64,000 nucleotides of DNA, from assembly GCF_964355755.1 (NCBI RefSeq), contig NC_092673.1, positions 24,867,001 through 24,931,000 on the forward strand, read 5' to 3'. Each line of letters begins with the position of its first letter. Within the stretch, counting starts at the first letter, position 1. This DNA comes from Antedon mediterranea (Eukaryota; Echinodermata; Crinoidea; Comatulida; Antedonidae). The notes beneath the pieces are model-generated. The model did no database searches. It was not told the origin of the DNA and was given only the letters and a program-made list of their open reading frames with translations. The translations under genes and the position numbers were made by a program. Shown here piece after piece: positions 10,747 through 21,634 of the stretch.

Positions 10747-11370
10747 CTGAAAACAAGAAGAAAGGAAAACTCTAAATAAAATAAAAATCCATCAACTAAA
10801 AAATCAACGTTTTTAAAGCTATTTTAATGACATTATGATATATATATATATATATCACTTCAAATCAATGCATTCAGTCAAATAAAACCAACATTTTTAA
10901 ACATCATTATTACTTTTCTCACAAATATTATATATAATTTTATATTTTTATTGATATGAGTGGTGTTTAGTAACTTAAAAAAATAATAATCCCATAACTT
11001 TAAATTAATTTGAATGCATTTTTCTCTCAAAAACGCATACACTTCTGCTTAATGCGTGACAAAATGTGGTCACGCATGACGTGTTTTTTCAAAAAGCGTG
11101 TTTCAGTAAAAATCACTTTGAAATGCGCCCGTCCCGCATGATGCGAGACAGTTGGTAACTATGAGACCAACTATCAAACTAAAAAAAAAAAACATCAATA
11201 TTGAAAAATCAACGTTTTTAAAGCTCGATATCAAATCAATGCATTTGTCAGCCCAATAAAATCAACATTTTTTAAACGTCATAGTGTTTTTTTCATTAAA
11301 AAGTTATTTGGCTAAATATTACAGGAATTAACCGATGTTGTTATTAATTATACAGTCAGTTTACTCAATA

Positions 11371-11411
11371 TAAAGCTCTGTCTACACTATCAAACTTTAT
11401 GTGACAACGAT
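11371..11411. mobile_element. Family a MITE, left arm only
   Basis: TAAAGCTCTGTCTACACTAT then CAAACTTTATGTGACAAC, followed by unrelated sequence. Same place in intron 2 of L5 as in L2 and L6. Confidence 0.6.
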
Positions 11412-12036
11412 TAATGCATTTTTAAATCTATTCATAAGGACACGAAAAAGCTGAAATTGCAAAAATAAAAAAAATGTTGAACAAAATCAACTCCGTGGAT
11501 TGAGTACAACATAATATTTAAAAGCCTACTAAATAAATCAACAAATGCCTCAATCGAAATAAACTTACCATGTCTAGTAATTGCTTCTTTTTAGAAGCAA
11601 CACCAGCTAAGCGGCCGTTTGTTCTTTTCGAATGAATAACATAGGAAACGCATGAATCCGTTATTCAAACATAGCATATTAGAAAATAGTGTAATACTTT
11701 CTATTTCATTTGATTTATTTCAATTAATAAACTTGATGAAATAAAACAATTAAACAGATTAAATTAACTAATTTCATAAATTCTTAAAATAAATAAATCC
11801 TCAAAAAGCTATCATAATGGTAATATGATTCAATCAGTTTATTTAATTAAATCATAACATCAAATCAAGTTGCGTTACATTAATTCAAACAAATAAAACA
11901 GAAAATAACTTTAATGTCTTTTTGTGTTTCATTCTGATGCAATAATTAAATCTTTAGTAAATATTGTATAACTTACTGGATAGACATAATGGTTTACGCG
12001 GTTGTCTCTCCAGTTCTTTTCTTTTTTTCTCAGCTT

Positions 12037-14011
12037 TGTTAGTCAAAATAATAATGACAAGAAACAGGTTAGTCTTGAGATCAACAATGAATATGTTCAT
12101 GATAAGAAAGAAGTTGCTGAAGAGTTTAATTCGTACTTCACCAACGTTGCTGGAGAGCTAGTAAACAAACTTGACCCTCCTAGTAATACTTATAACTTGG
12201 AACATGTCAATGTCTTTTACAGTAGCAAAGGTGTCTTTCCTAATGATTTTTCTTTCATAGAATTATCTGAAGATAATGTTCTTAAAGCTTTGACACAATT
12301 ATCGACGAGTAAAGCTACCGGAATAGATACTCTACCAGCCAAATTCTTCAAAGATGGGGCTTCTGCAATAGCAAAACCATTAACTCATATTATTAAGTTG
12401 TCCTTCACATCCGGTATTGTACCCAAAGAATGGAAATTAGCGAGAGTCATCCCAATTCACAAAAAGGGTAGTAAAACGGTGGTAGGTAACTATCGTCCGG
12501 TGTCTATACTCTCGGCTTTTTCTAAAGTTGTTGAAAGACTAGTACATGACCAATTGATGGAATACCTTAATTCTAAATCACTTATCTATGATTTCCAATG
12601 TGGGTTCCGAGCAAATTTTTCGACAGATCTTTGTTTAATTCACCTAACTGACCATATTAAAAAGAACTGGGATAAAGGTAATTTAACAGGTATGATAGTC
12701 TTAGACCTACAAAAGGCTTTCGATACTGTAGACCATCAGATTTTACTAGGCAAAATGAGAGCATTAGGATTGTCCCAAACAGTAATAGGTTGGTTTAAAT
12801 CATATTTAACAGATAGATGGCAGGTAGTTGATAATTGTGGTACTCTTTCAACGTGGAAAAAAATAACATGTGGGGTCCCTCAGGGGTCAATATTGGGCCC
12901 ACTGTTGTTCTTAATGTATGTGAATGATATGGAATCTGCATTGAGTAGTAAACTGCTCCTTTATGCCGATGATTCTGCTATAGTTGTATCTGATAAAAGT
13001 GTCGCCAATATACAAAATGTATTGTCAAAAGAATTAAAATCTATTAATTCTTGGTTATTAGATAATAGATTGTCATTGCATCTAGGCAAAACGTATTCAA
13101 TTCTATTTGGATCTAAACGTAAACTCAGAAATCAACAAGAATTGAAAGTTACATGCAATGATTATATAATCACAAACAAACCTACAGTAAGTTATCTAGG
13201 ACTTGAACTCGATAACAATCTAACTGGAGATTATATAGGTAAAACAGTTATAAAGAAAGTAAACTCAAGGGTAAAATTTTTATATAGAAATAGAAAGTAC
13301 TTAACTTTCAGAGATCTTAAGTTACTAGCAAATAGTTTGGTGTTATGCCTTTATGATTATGCTTGTAGCGTGTGGTACTCTGGATTAAAAAAAACATTAA
13401 AAGTTAAATTGCAAACTGCACAAAATAAGACGGTCAGATGTATTCTTGGTCTTGAACCAAGGGATCACATTGGGGCTAATGAATTAAACAAACTGAATTG
13501 GCTCCCAGTAGACTTAAGAGTTAAACAGATAAAACTTTGTCACATGTATCGTATTATTAATGGATTAAGCCCTACGTTTATGAATGATGGTATTAGTAGA
13601 GCAAATGTAATTCACCAGTACAATACTAGATTTGCAACTCAATCAATTTATAGACCATATATAGGTAACCACTCCCAAACAACCTTTGTTAACACGGCAA
13701 TAACGTCATGGAATCACCTGCCAAAATTGATACAGTGTTCAGAAACCATCAATCAATTCAAAAGAAATATCAGGAAACATCTCAAAGAGGTTATGCTTGA
13801 AAGATTATAATTTATATTTATATTGTGACTACATGTGTTATTGTTTATTGTAAATGTTTATTCTTATGGTGTTTTTTATCCTTAAGGGCCACAATGGAAA
13901 TAAGTTTGACCTTTGGTTACTTTTTTGTGTTACCCTGAATTCATTCTTTGTATTTTTTTTTTATTTTGTGTTATTTTATGAATTCGAATAAAGAAATGAA
14001 AAAAAAAAAAA
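12037..14011 (+). mobile_element. 5'-truncated non-LTR retrotransposon (LINE), long intact reverse-transcriptase frame
   Basis: An uninterrupted frame from about 12047 to the stop at 13810 covers most of ORF2: KEVAEEFNSYFTNVA, GNYRPVSILSAFSKVVERL, LDLQKAFDTVDH, GVPQGSILGPLLF, the catalytic YADD (12962-12973), and a C-terminal region with WNHLPKLIQC. The endonuclease and start are missing. The 3' UTR ends in AATAAAGAAATG and an A-run at 13999-14011. CR1/Jockey-like by motif style; exact clade not assigned. The clean frame suggests recent arrival. Inserted antisense in exon 2 of L5. Confidence 0.85.
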
Positions 14012-14103
14012 TCCTTCAGGATAACTAACATTACTTATTCCAACCTCTGCAATGCAACAATACAGCTATATAATTAATCTATCATAACACTGTTGCATTA
14101 CCA

Positions 14104-14463
14104 TTAAGGATGTCCCCCACAAATATGAAACTGATGAAGAGTATTAAAATAAAAATAAAACAATCTTTTTTTTCAGGGGACAATGAAGATGAACTAAATC
14201 AGACTTTGAATGGGTTATTTTGTAGTTTTAATAAATGTAATCACTTCTGTAGAAAAAAATGTTTTCACTTATAAAATGACAAAATAAATGGTTACAGTAA
14301 ATTCAACCAAAAAGTTGGCAGCCAATTTGACTATTTTTTATTTATAATCAATAACTTTTTTATAAATATTTAATTTTTTTATATCTATTATGTGACATTA
14401 AAATGACATATTCAACAAACATATTTTCAATAATTATTTTTTCAGGAGATAATACATCTTTAA
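14104..14463. mobile_element. MITE, ends TTAAAGATGTATTGTCCCC (family b)
   Basis: Decayed left end (TTAAGGATGTCCCCC) and right end GATAATACATCTTTAA, with the internal ACAAAATAAATGGTTAC and TTGGCAGCCAATTTGACTAT segments shared with 29887-30212 and 53881-54222. In L5 intron 1. Confidence 0.65.
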
Positions 14464-15108
14464 TGATAATGCTAGGTCTTGTATTTATACCACAACCCGA
14501 TCCTGCAGCTGTTTCTAGTAGATTGTAACTGATTATTGACAGTGATAACATGTATTAAAATTACTGAATACACACACTCGTATCAGTTACAATTTACCTA
14601 GAGACACCTGTAGAATCCTGATCTCTTTGATATTGTACAATATTATCAGGTTGTCTTGAGTTAAGGCCGCTACACTTAGGACGATCGACGATAAATAGGT
14701 ACACTTAGGCCTATATTTGTATTGAATAAAACAAAAGAAATTATAAAGAATTTCATTCTATTATATGATAACGATTTATGCTGTGTTTGATAATAATATT
14801 GTTCGATCGATATCGTTCTAGTATAAAAAGTATAGACGTTTTCAATTTTACTCAGACATTCATACTTGGCGACACGTTTGTTTTCATTAACAAATTATCT
14901 GAGTATAGCAAGTGCGGTGCATGTATCCGATTGATATTCCTTTTTGATCGGTTCATAGGCCACCCCACCGATCAACACCCCAAAAAAGACAAACAAAGAA
15001 TATTAATAATTTACCATTATCCTGGCTTTGTGTGGTGGAATTCTTAACAGAAAAACAGTGGTTGATCACCAGCAAAAACACAGGGAATGCGATAATCCTG
15101 GTCTCCAT

Positions 15109-15355
15109 TTTATAACAGTAGGCCTACACAGCAATACAATATAATATAAACTACGCTTGAAATGGTTGATTTCACTAACAACTCTCTTTTTAAATCATTA
15201 TGATGTATAATTCAAACGAACGGGATACAATGTTAGGTACAATCTTTTAATTTAATCGAGTAAATGATTTGTTATTATTATATGCATCCATCATCATCAT
15301 AGAAGTAAGTAGCCTACATTTGGTCGTCTATTATTAATAGGGAAATCTGTTTGAC
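15109..15355 (-). promoter_or_regulatory. L5 upstream block, decayed
   Basis: Leader traces (TATAACAGTA, ACACAGCAATACAA) and TTCAAACGAACGGGATACAA are visible, but the E-box is lost (AATGTTAGGTAC near 15230). Consistent with pseudogene status. Confidence 0.35.
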
Positions 15356-15524
15356 AGGTTATCAAAATGCTGAAAAAAGAAATATGTTTGCTTCCATTAC
15401 ACAATGTTGCACAGCGCTTTAAGATTGATTCTCACTTGGACGCAAAGCAACGACGTAGGCGCAACGCAAGCGAATTGACCAATCACAAACGACATCCCAT
15501 CGATAAGTTTTGTCCGGTTTAATT

Positions 15525-16670
15525 ATTCCAAATGTATTATCACGAACTGCGATTAGTAAAAATACGAACAATACCATCACCACCAGCACCATCACCAGGA
15601 TCATCACCATCACCACCAACACCAACACTATCACCATCAACTCCAACACTATCACCACCAACACCATCACCACCAACACCATCACCACCGACACCACCAA
15701 CACCATCACCACCACCACCATGTAATGTAATGTTGTTCGATTTATAAAGCACTTTTACAATCAAAGATTGTCCCAAACCAAAGAAAAAAGATGGGTTTTT
15801 AAGAGTGTTTTGAAAACTATGATAGAGGATGCATTTTTAATAGGATCAGGAAGATTGTTCCACCATCAACAACAATATCAGCATCACCAACAGCATCACC
15901 ATCAGCATCAACACCAACACCCTAGATTCAATCAGTTACAATTTAAGTATTAGCATGGACTGTTGACCAGTGTGTTTGTCTTATGAGGAATCAAACATTA
16001 TTGACAATAAATAAATTTACAGTAAAGAAATAACATTTATTTTGTTCACACATAATAACAATAAAATATATAAATACTAATATAGACAGAACACTAAATT
16101 ATTCCAAATGTATTATCACGAACTGCGATTAGTAAAAATACGAACAATACCATCACCACCAGCACCATCACCAGAATCATCACCATCACCACCAACACCA
16201 ACACTATCACCATCAACTCCAACACTATCACCACCAACACCATCACCACCAACACCATCACCACCGACACCACCAACACCATCACCACCACCACCATGTA
16301 ATGTAATGTTGTTCGATTTATAAAGCACTTTTACAATCAAAGATTGTCCCAAACCAAAGAAAAAAGATGGGGTTTTAAGAGTGTTTTGAAAACTATGATA
16401 GAGGATGCATTTTTAATAGGATCAGGAAGATTGTTCCACCATCAACAACAATATCAGCATCACCAACAGCATCACCATCAGCATCAACACCAACACCCTA
16501 GATTCAATCAGTTACAATTTAAGTATTAGCATGGACTGTTGACCAGTGTGTTTGTCTAAACATTATTGACAATAAATAAATTTACAGTAAAGAAATAACA
16601 TTTATTTTGTTTACACATAATAACAATAAAATATATAAATACTAATATAGACAGAACACTAAATATTAAT
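15525..16670. repeat. 576-bp tandem duplication carrying CAC-rich repeats and a poly(A) region
   Basis: 15525-16095 and 16101-16670 are almost identical, with a period of about 576 bp. Each holds CACCATCACCACCAAC tracts, the segment around TTGTTCGATTTATAAAGCAC, and the conserved spacer and 3'-end sequence. Confidence 0.85.
16036..16041 (-). terminator. L6 distal poly(A) signal copy
   Basis: AATAAA in the AACAAAATAAATG context. Two further copies lie closer to the gene at 16601-16606 and 16911-16916 because of local duplications; 16911 would be reached first. Confidence 0.45.
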
Positions 16671-16910
16671 TTATATAATATAAATTTATTTTTTAAAAGT
16701 ACTGCAATCTACTGTACAGCTTTACTGCCTCAGAACCTTTAATGTGAAAAGTCAAGAATATATATCTTATGACTTTTATGTGCAGTTTTTACATGGGTGA
16801 ATGTTCATTTACTAATTAAACTATTTAAGCCAGAACTTATGTTGTATGCGTCTTTATTTATTATTCTATGAGTTTGTTAATTGCCGCAGTCTCCGAGTAG
16901 CAAAATAACA

Positions 16911-16916
16911 TTTATT
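16911..16916 (-). terminator. L6 proximal poly(A) signal
   Basis: First conserved AATAAA after the L6 stop, about 480 bp downstream, matching the spacing in L2. Confidence 0.5.
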
Positions 16917-17393
16917 TTGTTCACACATAATAACAATAAAATATATAAATACTAATATAGACAGAACACTAAATATTAATTTATATAAAAATGTCGATGA
17001 ATTGAATTGAATAATATAAATTTATTTTTTAAAAGTACTGCAATCTACTGTACAGCTTTACTGCCTCAGAACCTTTAATGTGAAAAGTCAAAAATTTATA
17101 TTTTTAATAATTTTAAATCAGGAGAATACAATGCCTTCAGCTTTTGCTGCTTTTCGAAATAAATAAATAAAATATTTACCGTATACTATTCATAACCCAA
17201 ACATTGATTTTGTTATAGCGACAAAACATATAAAATGAGGCAAGTAAAACAACAAAACAATTGATAAAGATCAAAAGTGATATTCCATTATGGGTTTACA
17301 CATAATTTCAGTGAGTGTGATACAGAGTGACCTATGTTGATCCTGCAGTGTTACATTCGAATACTTTCTGACAACGTGAATTTAAGTCTTCCT

Positions 17394-19536
17394 TTAAGGA
17401 CAAATAGACGGCACTGAAAAATTGAAAATAAACGAAAAATATATTCAATCAACACTAAATGCATTGTTAAAGCCATTTTAATAAAGTTATGGTAAATATA
17501 TAATACAAATATCACATCAAATCTATATGCATTTATTCAAAATGTTTTATAACAAGAATCGTTATTGTTTTCTCATAAATAATATTCAAAAGTTATTAAA
17601 TATTGCAGGAATTAACCAATGTTGTTATTGTTAAATAATAATTGTAACCAATTTTTAAGCTCTATCTACACTATCCAACTTATGTTACAACAAAATGTGA
17701 TGTGCCCATAAATAGACATGATGATGATCACTACCAAATGTTGGCATGTCACTACCTTATTTGGGCACATTACACTTTGTTGTCGAACTAATTTAATAGT
17801 GTAGACAGAGCTTTAGATTTAAACGCAACACATCTTACTTAATTGGCATTGTGGTTTTATTGGTGATGGTGGTGGATTTTCTCCGTTCTTCTTCCCCCTT
17901 TCTTTCTGTATTTCGTTTCTTTCTTTCTGTATTTCATTCCTTTCTTTCTCCTCTTCGTAATTCAAGAAACATCCCATCAGTGTTCTTGAAGCCAGTATCT
18001 CCCAAACAGGATAACAGACATCTTTCTTTCCAACATCTAAAAATCCAATAATAGGCCTATATTTATACAAGAATTCCATTTTACTAAATCAAATTAATTA
18101 AGGCCGTGTTTCCGCAGCAATAACAAACATCTGTTAATTTTTCAACCAATCAGATAATAAATAAATGTGCGCCTGAGAAAATAAAGAAAGATCAGTTATT
18201 ACCGAATACAACCCAACTTTCGTTGCTGTTGGTTTTGATGAAATAAAATAAAATAAATATACAATTTGTCCTTCAAGTCAAATGTTCACAATTATTATTA
18301 TTATGGAAGCGGCTAAACTCCTTTTCACATGAACTTTATCTGTTAATTACCGGTTAATTTTTTTCGGTTAATGTTTGGCTGGTGAAAACACGGCTTAATT
18401 GTTCCGGGATGAAGTGCAATAGTTAAAAATAAGCCCGGATTCCGGTTGGGTGACCGAAAAAAATATTAGTAAAAAATGGTTTAGTGTTGGACACATACGG
18501 ATTTGAACCGGTACGTGGGATGTACGATATCGATCAATGGAAACAATCGTACAGATGTGATCTAACCAAAATGTAAGTTCCGCTCGTTCTGAACCACACA
18601 TGATAACAAGAAAATCTACTATACACTATAACCTTTTTTTTTCTTAGGATAATTATTTAATAATAATTTATGTTTTACAATGAAAGCGAATATTATAAAT
18701 CTCTAAAAAATAAAACCGTAGAAGTGAAAACGTTGACACAATCAACATTATATCAAATAAAAAAAAAATATCAAAATAAATAGTAGTAAAAAGGAATTAT
18801 TCATCAGTATTAGGCATACTTGCGAATCTATTCATTTTCTTAGAAATATTTGGAACTTTGGTTCTAGGAAAAATTCAGTATTTTGTTTCAAATAGTTAAA
18901 GATGTATTTTCCCCCTGCAAAACTAATTATTTAAATTGTTGAATATGCCATTTTAATGCCACATAATAGTTATCCACTTTTACCAAAAATTAGATTAAAA
19001 AAATAATTATTTACCTGAAAAAACTGTAATTTAATGCAAAAAAATTAATCAAATTGGCTGCCAGCCAATGGATTTTTGGTTGAATTTAACCATTTATTTT
19101 GTCATTTTATAAGTGAAAACACTATTTCTTTTTGTTTTTACTACAGAAGTGATTAACTTGATTAAAACTACAAAATAACCTATCTTAATTGTTCATGTTT
19201 TTGAGGAACTATTATTAGACTGATGATTAAGATCAGCTAGAGCAAACCATGAGAACGAACATAAATTGAACTGGGTCCATGAATAAAATCATAAAATATG
19301 TTTCTTTCATTTCAGAAATTAGTCCGCGTCCCATATAAGCCCTGAGCTTATCAGATTTACTGATTAAATAGAGGTGTACTTAAATATTATGATCAAACAT
19401 TGTCTAACTAGTAAAAATACAAAATTAAAATACATATACCATTATTATGTATCTGGACGTTGTTTAAAATTCCAAAAGCATAACAATCGTTGATCATCAG
19501 CAAAAACAGAGCAAATGCAATCATTCTGGTCCTCAT
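17394..19536 (-). CDS. L6: secreted four-cysteine peptide gene, intact
   Basis: Exons 19440-19536 (97 nt), 17839-18036 (198 nt), 17394-17413 (20 nt); 104 residues. Exon 1: MRTRMIAFALFLLMINDCYA signal, then FGILNNVQIHNN. Exon 2: DVGKKDVCYPVWEILASRTL, MGC, FLNYEEEKER, two perfect KERNEIQ heptads, a Gly/Pro-rich stretch (GENPPPSPIK) and PQCQLS. Exon 3: MPSICP then stop. Framework C-x14-C-x40-C-x7-C. Closest in layout to L2 and L7. Intron 1 holds a family c TIR element and a family b MITE, intron 2 a family a MITE. Confidence 0.8.
17656..17815. mobile_element. Family a MITE in L6 intron 2
   Basis: Ends TTAAGCTCTATCTACACTAT and GTGTAGACAGAGCTTTA. Same site as in L2. Confidence 0.75.
18099..18397. 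mobile_element. Family c TIR element, short version
   Basis: Ends TAAGGCCGTGTTTCCGCAGC and GGTGAAAACACGGCTTA; 299 bp including the TA flanks. Same site as 2467-3197 in L2. Confidence 0.7.
18478..18575 (-). repeat. tRNA-like SINE fragment
   Basis: On the minus strand GGTTCAAATCC (18492-18502) is a good Pol III B box, preceded by CCCACGTACC. A related piece is at 22840-22930 with GGTTTAAATCT. No full tRNA cloverleaf made out. Confidence 0.35.
18896..19210. mobile_element. Family b MITE in L6 intron 1
   Basis: Starts TTAAAGATGTATTTTCCCCC; internal GGCTGCCAGCCAATGG and CATTTATTTTGTCATTTTAT shared with other copies in reverse; right end decayed. Confidence 0.6.
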
Positions 19537-19745
19537 TTTAGTTGACTTTAGTACGCAGCAACACAGAGTGTAGAAAAAAGTAAACTTCTCAATTTAAGCA
19601 ATACGCTGTAAATGGTGGTTTTCACTTTACTTGTTATATTATAACAACATCTTAATAATGTATAATTTAAACGAACGGAATAATGCCACGTGATGTATAA
19701 GTAAATATATTATTTATTATTATACCATCTTTGTTTTCATGATAA
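19537..19745 (-). promoter_or_regulatory. L6 upstream block with E-box
   Basis: CACGTG at 19687-19692, 151 bp before the ATG, next to CATTATTCCGTTCGTTTAAA and the shared leader. A GGTATAATAATAA motif lies farther out (around 19718-19731). Confidence 0.45.
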
Positions 19746-20100
19746 TTGTCTTTTCTATTATTAATAATTATAGGAGAAAACGTTTCGAAATTAACAACAA
19801 TGTCGTAATTAAAGTCTCAATCAAATATTTATAGTTTGTCCGAATATGGCACATACGTTTCCAGGATGTCTAGTTGATTAATAATATATTTTTAATTTAT
19901 GACAGGTTTCTTACAGTTTCATTAACAGTTTTATTGTACCTTCCTTCTTTCATGTGGAGACAATTTAAAATTAAAAATGGACAAATCAGAATTTTAAAAA
20001 TACAAAACATTTTAGAATGTTTAATCAATTAAAAAAAAAAAAATTAAAAATGTTAGTGGTCGTATAGATGAGTATTATTATTATATTAATTACAACTAGA
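19746..20100. other. Array spacer, AT-rich
   Basis: Similar to 4510-5040 upstream of L2; no gene seen. Confidence 0.5.
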
Positions 20101-20390
20101 GGGTACTCCGAGAGTACAAATCTCCGCCTACATAAAATATCCCCGGAAAATGTATCTATATATTTTTTTATTATTAATTCTAAGTGTAAAATAATAGGCT
20201 AACTGCACACTACAAAGTTGTGGATGAGAGTTTGGTGTAATGGTTATGTATCCAGTATAATGAGTCATTGGTCATTGTGGCTAAGTTTGGTGAGAATCGA
20301 ATAAAAACAGTGACCTCCACGCTGTTCACAGACAGACACACAGACACACAAACATGCAGGGGGGAAATATAACCTTCTTGGCGGAGGTAA
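20101..20390 (-). repeat. Interspersed repeat ending CCTCCGCC at both sides
   Basis: On the minus strand it starts TTACCTCCGCCAAGAAGGTT, contains GTTTGTGTGTCTGTGTGTCT and GTGGAGGTCACTGTTTTTAT, and ends near TAGGCGGAGATTTGTACTCT. This is a repeat type common in marine deuterostome genomes; class unassigned. Absent from the matching L2 spacer, so inserted after the duplication. Confidence 0.55.
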
Positions 20391-20574
20391 TTTTAGCACA
20401 CCCGGTAACGATATCCAGTATACAAATAAGTGCAATGAAGTTGATTAGTAATCACATGTCGTAAAAAAATGGTATGCACGTAAAGCCTATAACCAGCGTC
20501 TGAACGGCCATCAACACGTGTGAACGATTATACTTTTGTTTTATTTTTTATTCAAGCCCGGGTAAGGATTATAT

Positions 20575-20940
20575 CAGCATCACCATCATCACCAAACCGC
20601 CCCCATCACCACAACCACCCCTCCATCACCACCACTAGCCACTCTTTCATCACCATCAACACCAAACCACCTTCTCACCACAACCACCCCCTCCTTCATC
20701 ACAATCAACACCAAACCGCCTCCATCACCACAACCACCCCTCCTTCATCACAATCAACACCAAACCGCCTCCATCACCACAACCACCCCTCCTTCATCAT
20801 CATCAACACCAAACCGCCTCCATCACCACAACCACCCCCTCGATGACAACAACCACCCCTCGATGACAACAACCACCTCCTCGATCACAACAACCTTCCC
20901 CTCCTTCATCACCACCACCACAACCACCACTAACACCGCA
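20575..20940. repeat. CACCACAACCACCCCTCC-type microsatellite/minisatellite
   Basis: Repeats of about 50 bp (CATCACAATCAACACCAAAC plus CGCCTCCATCACCACAACCA) degenerate to CAC at the edges. Confidence 0.8.
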
Positions 20941-21021
20941 GTATTAGTTAAGTTTAAGTATTATGATATTTCATACAAATCAAACATTGACAATAAGTAC
21001 ATTAACGGTGAACGAATGCCA

Positions 21022-21027
21022 TTTATT
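21022..21027 (-). terminator. L7 poly(A) signal
   Basis: AATAAA in GAAATAAATGGCATT context, about 610 bp after the L7 stop. Confidence 0.5.
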
Positions 21028-21634
21028 TCGGCCACAATATGATAATAATAATAATAACAACAATATAAAGTATAGAAAATACATAATATTAATTAGGCCT
21101 AGTGTCATGATTATGTTTAAAAGTATCGCAGAAATCTACAGCGTTACTGCAGCACCTCTAATGTGAAAACAGACAAGAATATTGACCGTTTTTCAATACT
21201 ATTCATAAATTAATATTGTTATAGCAGCAAAACATAAAACAACAAATACATGCGGTCGGAATGACTACAACAACAACACAAGTAATAGAGATCAAAGAAA
21301 CAAATATCCATACAAAAACGATAGTTATATCGTTTTCACTATTATGGTTTTACACGTAATTGCAGTGAGTGTGATACAAAGTGGCATGTTAAGCTATACT
21401 TTCCACTAGGCGAATCGAATCGTATTGACTCTAATGCGCATGCGTATTTCAATTTTCATCTACTTTTTGTGCCGTGATAAATGCGAAAAAAAACCCCAAG
21501 TAAATAAAATCATGGTTTTCGATTAAGGTTTTACTTTAAAACCACGTGAATTTAAATCTTTCGTTTATAAGGACATCGAATTAACATGTTTTACGATCAT
21601 TACTTCCTGTGACAACTTGAAATCAAATCTTACG

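Larger units (their letters stand above)
11428..15108 (-). pseudogene. L5: array peptide gene with a LINE inserted in exon 2
   Basis: Exon 1 15015-15108 (94 nt): METRIIAFPVFLLVINHCFS then VKNSTTQSQDN, good donor. The exon 2 start is at 14012-14046 (EVGISNVSYPEG); the first cysteine is Ser here. It runs into the A-tail of the plus-strand LINE. The exon 2 end is at 11977 to about 12036 (KAEKKRKELERQPRKPLCLS), with donor A|GTAAGT. Exon 3 11428-11450 gives FSCPYE then stop, phase matching. About 120 nt of exon 2, including the second cysteine, are absent, so the insertion also removed sequence. Not functional as it stands. Confidence 0.75.

Noticed and set aside
11570-11650. Possible extra exon with GRLAGVASKKKQLLDM and a GTAAGT donor between L5 exons 2 and 3
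   Set aside because: No cysteine in the needed phase, stops in the phase-1 frame and no acceptor found; probably chance or a decayed duplicate.
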